Shown: one piece after another, positions 62,328-64,000 of the stretch
Position numbering within the stretch: the first letter of the stretch is position 1
Layout: every line of letters begins with the position of its first letter
Notes under the pieces: generated by a model
Database searches by the model: none
Told to the model about the DNA's origin: nothing
Seen by the model: the letters and a program-made list of their open reading frames with translations, nothing else
Translations under genes and position numbers: made by a program
From: CAYQTE01 sp964420285
GTDB taxonomy: Bacteria > Planctomycetota > Phycisphaerae > Tepidisphaerales > Tepidisphaeraceae
Assembly: GCA_964420285.1 (NCBI GenBank)
Contig: CAYQTE010000004.1
Coordinates: 1 to 64,000, forward strand
Direction of reading: 5' to 3'
Length of the DNA stretch: 64,000 nt

Positions 62328-64000
62328 TCACGGAGTACGCGGCGGCTGATTGCGAAGCAGGGCGCTGGCCGCCAGATCTTGCCGCAGCTTGTCCACCATC
62401 TGCCACTCGACATGCCCGTCGGCGTAAAGGGCGTTGCAGCCGTCGGGGTGCAAGTTGACATCTTCGGCGGCGACGACGATGGTCGGATCGGCCGCATCGG
62501 TCAGGCCGGCGCCATAGTAGATGTAGTCCGAATTCTGGTTGACCCATGCGGCGGTCTGGGCGGGGGTCATGTTGGGCGGCACTTGTTTGGGATTTTCCGA
62601 TCTGGGGTCGATGACTATGGCGGCGGTAACGTCTTCCTCGTTGAGCAGAGTGCCGAGATCGGGCGGATATTTGCCGTGGTTGTCGTTTTCGTAAAGAAGG
62701 CACGCCTGGCCGATCAAGCGCAGGTTGGCGGCGCTCTTGACGCGGTTGTCGGGTTCGCGCGACTTGTTGCGGCTGGGAAGCAGGATGCTGGCCATCATGG
62801 CGGCCTCGTAGGCTTGCATGCCGGAAATGTTGCCGGCCTCGGCCATGACGTCGGCGCCGGGGAAGGGCATGATCGAGCGGACGTGCATTCCGGCGTCGTC
62901 GCTCCAGCCGATCGAGCCGCCCGGCTCGGTCTGGGCCATTATTTTGTCGAGCGTCGGCACGACCAGGGCCGGCGACTGCGCGCCCAGAAGATCGCTTCCG
63001 CCAAGCACCAGGCGACTGAGCATGAGGGTCGATTGATATCCCGCCGGCAGCGTACGCGGCAGGTCCATGAATTGGAATTCGCTGATCGCGTCCGGGCCGC
63101 CAAGGGTTTTGCGGATGCGCTGCCAATCGGGATTGTCCAGAATACTGGGCGCGTCGGCCGGCCGGGAAAAGCTGGCGACGGCCAATTGGGGATAGGTGCT
63201 GATGTAGAGCGTGCCGTCCTTGATGGCCCAGGCGGGGGAGATCAGCGGCGTGGCCATGTAATGAACGTGCGTGCCGTCGATCACGTCCTGGCGGATTTCC
63301 AGGGTGAGTTTGCTTTGGGCGGTTTGGGCCGCCACCAGACGGTTGGCCAGTTGCTCAAGATGGTTGAGTGATGTTTCCAGGCCGTCGGGATTGCGCGGGC
63401 GATTGAGGATTATCGAGCCGCCGGCCGTCGGATCGGTGTAGAAGGCCCATTCGGGGCCGAATGCGCCAAGGAAGTCCTTTTGCAGGTCCAGGCCCAGGAC
63501 GCCATTGACCATGCTCAGGCCCTGCTGGATTTGAGGTGTGGTATCGGGATTGACCTTTTGAACGGCGGCGAGAATGGTGTCGAAGGCGCCGGACAGATCG
63601 AACGATCCGGCGGCGGCCTCGGTGGCCGTCGCGGGAATCCGGCGCAGAAGCGCATCGTCGATCGGCCGGGAATTGAGCAAGGCAACCAGTCCCTGGCGGG
63701 GCGCGGGGGCGTCGATGAAGCATTGTTCGGACCAGTTGCGGCCGGAGAATCCCGCCGTCAGCGCCAGGTGGCGCAGTCCGGGCAGGCCCAGTCCGTCGCG
63801 AATCTGAGCCCATTTGGCCTGAGCCTCGCCGCCGCCGGCGCCGGTGACGGTGTGTGTGAGATTGTCCACCTGGTTCCACATGGCGGAGAAGTTCACATAG
63901 CCGACGATCACGGGATGGGCATCCAGGGAGCTGAGGGCGGATTTGAAATCAGCGTCCGATCCGAGCGGCGCATCCGGCCGAACAGGGAACGCGTAGGTTG
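62328..64000 (-). CDS. Conserved hypothetical protein with H-x9-DG-like end (5' end outside window)
   Basis: The frame is open to the right edge, so the start is missing; at least 556 residues are seen, with no stop between 62328 and 64000. The visible N-terminal side reads LSSLDAHPVIVGYVNFSAMW. The protein continues with LLNSRPIDDALLRRIPATAT, FYTDPTAGGSIILNRPRN, and ends with NAANLRLIGQACLLYEND-like text (AANLRLIGQACLLYENDNHG), KYPPDLGTLLN and NALYADGHVEWQMVDKL. The last blocks match the C-terminus of planctomycete prepilin-type H-x9-DG proteins without their prepilin start. It probably has a membrane anchor outside the window. Function unknown. Confidence 0.7.
   Translation of the reverse strand, partial: TYAFPVRPDAPLGSDADFKSALSSLDAHPVIVGYVNFSAMWNQVDNLTHTVTGAGGGEAQAKWAQIRDGLGLPGLRHLALTAGFSGRNWSEQCFIDAPAPRQGLVALLNSRPIDDALLRRIPATATEAAAGSFDLSGAFDTILAAVQKVNPDTTPQIQQGLSMVNGVLGLDLQKDFLGAFGPEWAFYTDPTAGGSIILNRPRNPDGLETSLNHLEQLANRLVAAQTAQSKLTLEIRQDVIDGTHVHYMATPLISPAWAIKDGTLYISTYPQLAVASFSRPADAPSILDNPDWQRIRKTLGGPDAISEFQFMDLPRTLPAGYQSTLMLSRLVLGGSDLLGAQSPALVVPTLDKIMAQTEPGGSIGWSDDAGMHVRSIMPFPGADVMAEAGNISGMQAYEAAMMASILLPSRNKSREPDNRVKSAANLRLIGQACLLYENDNHGKYPPDLGTLLNEEDVTAAIVIDPRSENPKQVPPNMTPAQTAAWVNQNSDYIYYGAGLTDAADPTIVVAAEDVNLHPDGCNALYADGHVEWQMVDKLRQDLAASALLRNQPPRTP

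Overview
The window looks like a chromosomal stretch from a Planctomycetota bacterium, most likely class Phycisphaerae. The evidence is the GC-rich code, the N-terminal LEPR-type sorting motif on a GloVer-repeat/dockerin protein, prepilin-like proteins with a C-terminal H-x9-DG-type end, a membrane protein ending in the CGYDLRATPDRCPEC zinc ribbon typical of this phylum, and a low-synteny mix of housekeeping genes. No rRNA, prophage or CRISPR array is visible. There is one tRNA (Asn, GTT).

Layout. 0-9 kb: secreted and surface proteins (LEPR/GloVer/dockerin protein, TPR-glycosyltransferase, CBM9-like/PKD protein, family 2 glycosidase), then a non-coding stretch with word repeats and a serine-recombinase remnant beside tRNA-Asn. 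9.7-21.5 kb: nfeD-floA membrane-microdomain pair plus a small partner, an F420/NADP-type oxidoreductase, mnmG with two membrane proteins upstream, two tandem prepilin-like genes, tilS, a secreted hypothetical protein, and a HigB/HigA-type toxin-antitoxin pair. 22-30 kb: a membrane protein, then the Fe-S assembly cluster sufB-C-D-S-U plus a DUF59 protein on the minus strand, with an A-type carrier gene behind its own promoter. 30-38 kb: DinB, a TolB/FlgO-like protein, an orphan histidine kinase, pilT, a HAD phosphatase, a BamD-like TPR protein and an LptE-like lipoprotein. 38-45.5 kb: ftsH, a truncated Fic gene, a GNAT, then folP, cdaA (c-di-AMP synthase), cdaR and apt. 46-53 kb: chaperones groEL-groES-groEL2, dnaJ, grpE, then an FmdB zinc ribbon and yacG. 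53-64 kb: membrane protein, class V aminotransferase, cyclophilin, two secretin-N-domain genes inside a duplicated array, an alpha/beta-hydrolase-like protein and a partial gene running off the end.

The most unusual feature is the load of small repeats. (1) A 131-bp palindromic MITE-like element built around CCCTGAGTACAGGG has two full copies and at least four single arms. Two of the arms lie in frame inside genes. (2) A CCACGGATTACACGGAT element forms the spacers of a duplicated block at 57.5-60.5 kb and seems to supply start codons and the first residues of two secreted proteins. (3) ATAAT/ACAAT word clusters occur at two places. (4) A loose AACCGCCAAG-type family occurs at three sites, one of which forms the C-terminus of YacG.

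Other points worth attention are a Fur-box-like dyad in the suf promoter, a perfect palindrome at the -35 of the A-type carrier gene, a Fic enzyme lacking the N-terminal region that normally carries the inhibitory motif, an altered DGA motif in CdaA, a small gene with an in-frame TGA, and several genes whose -10-like box lies only 6-9 nt before the start codon, which suggests leaderless transcripts. All functions are inferred from reading motifs; no database search was run.
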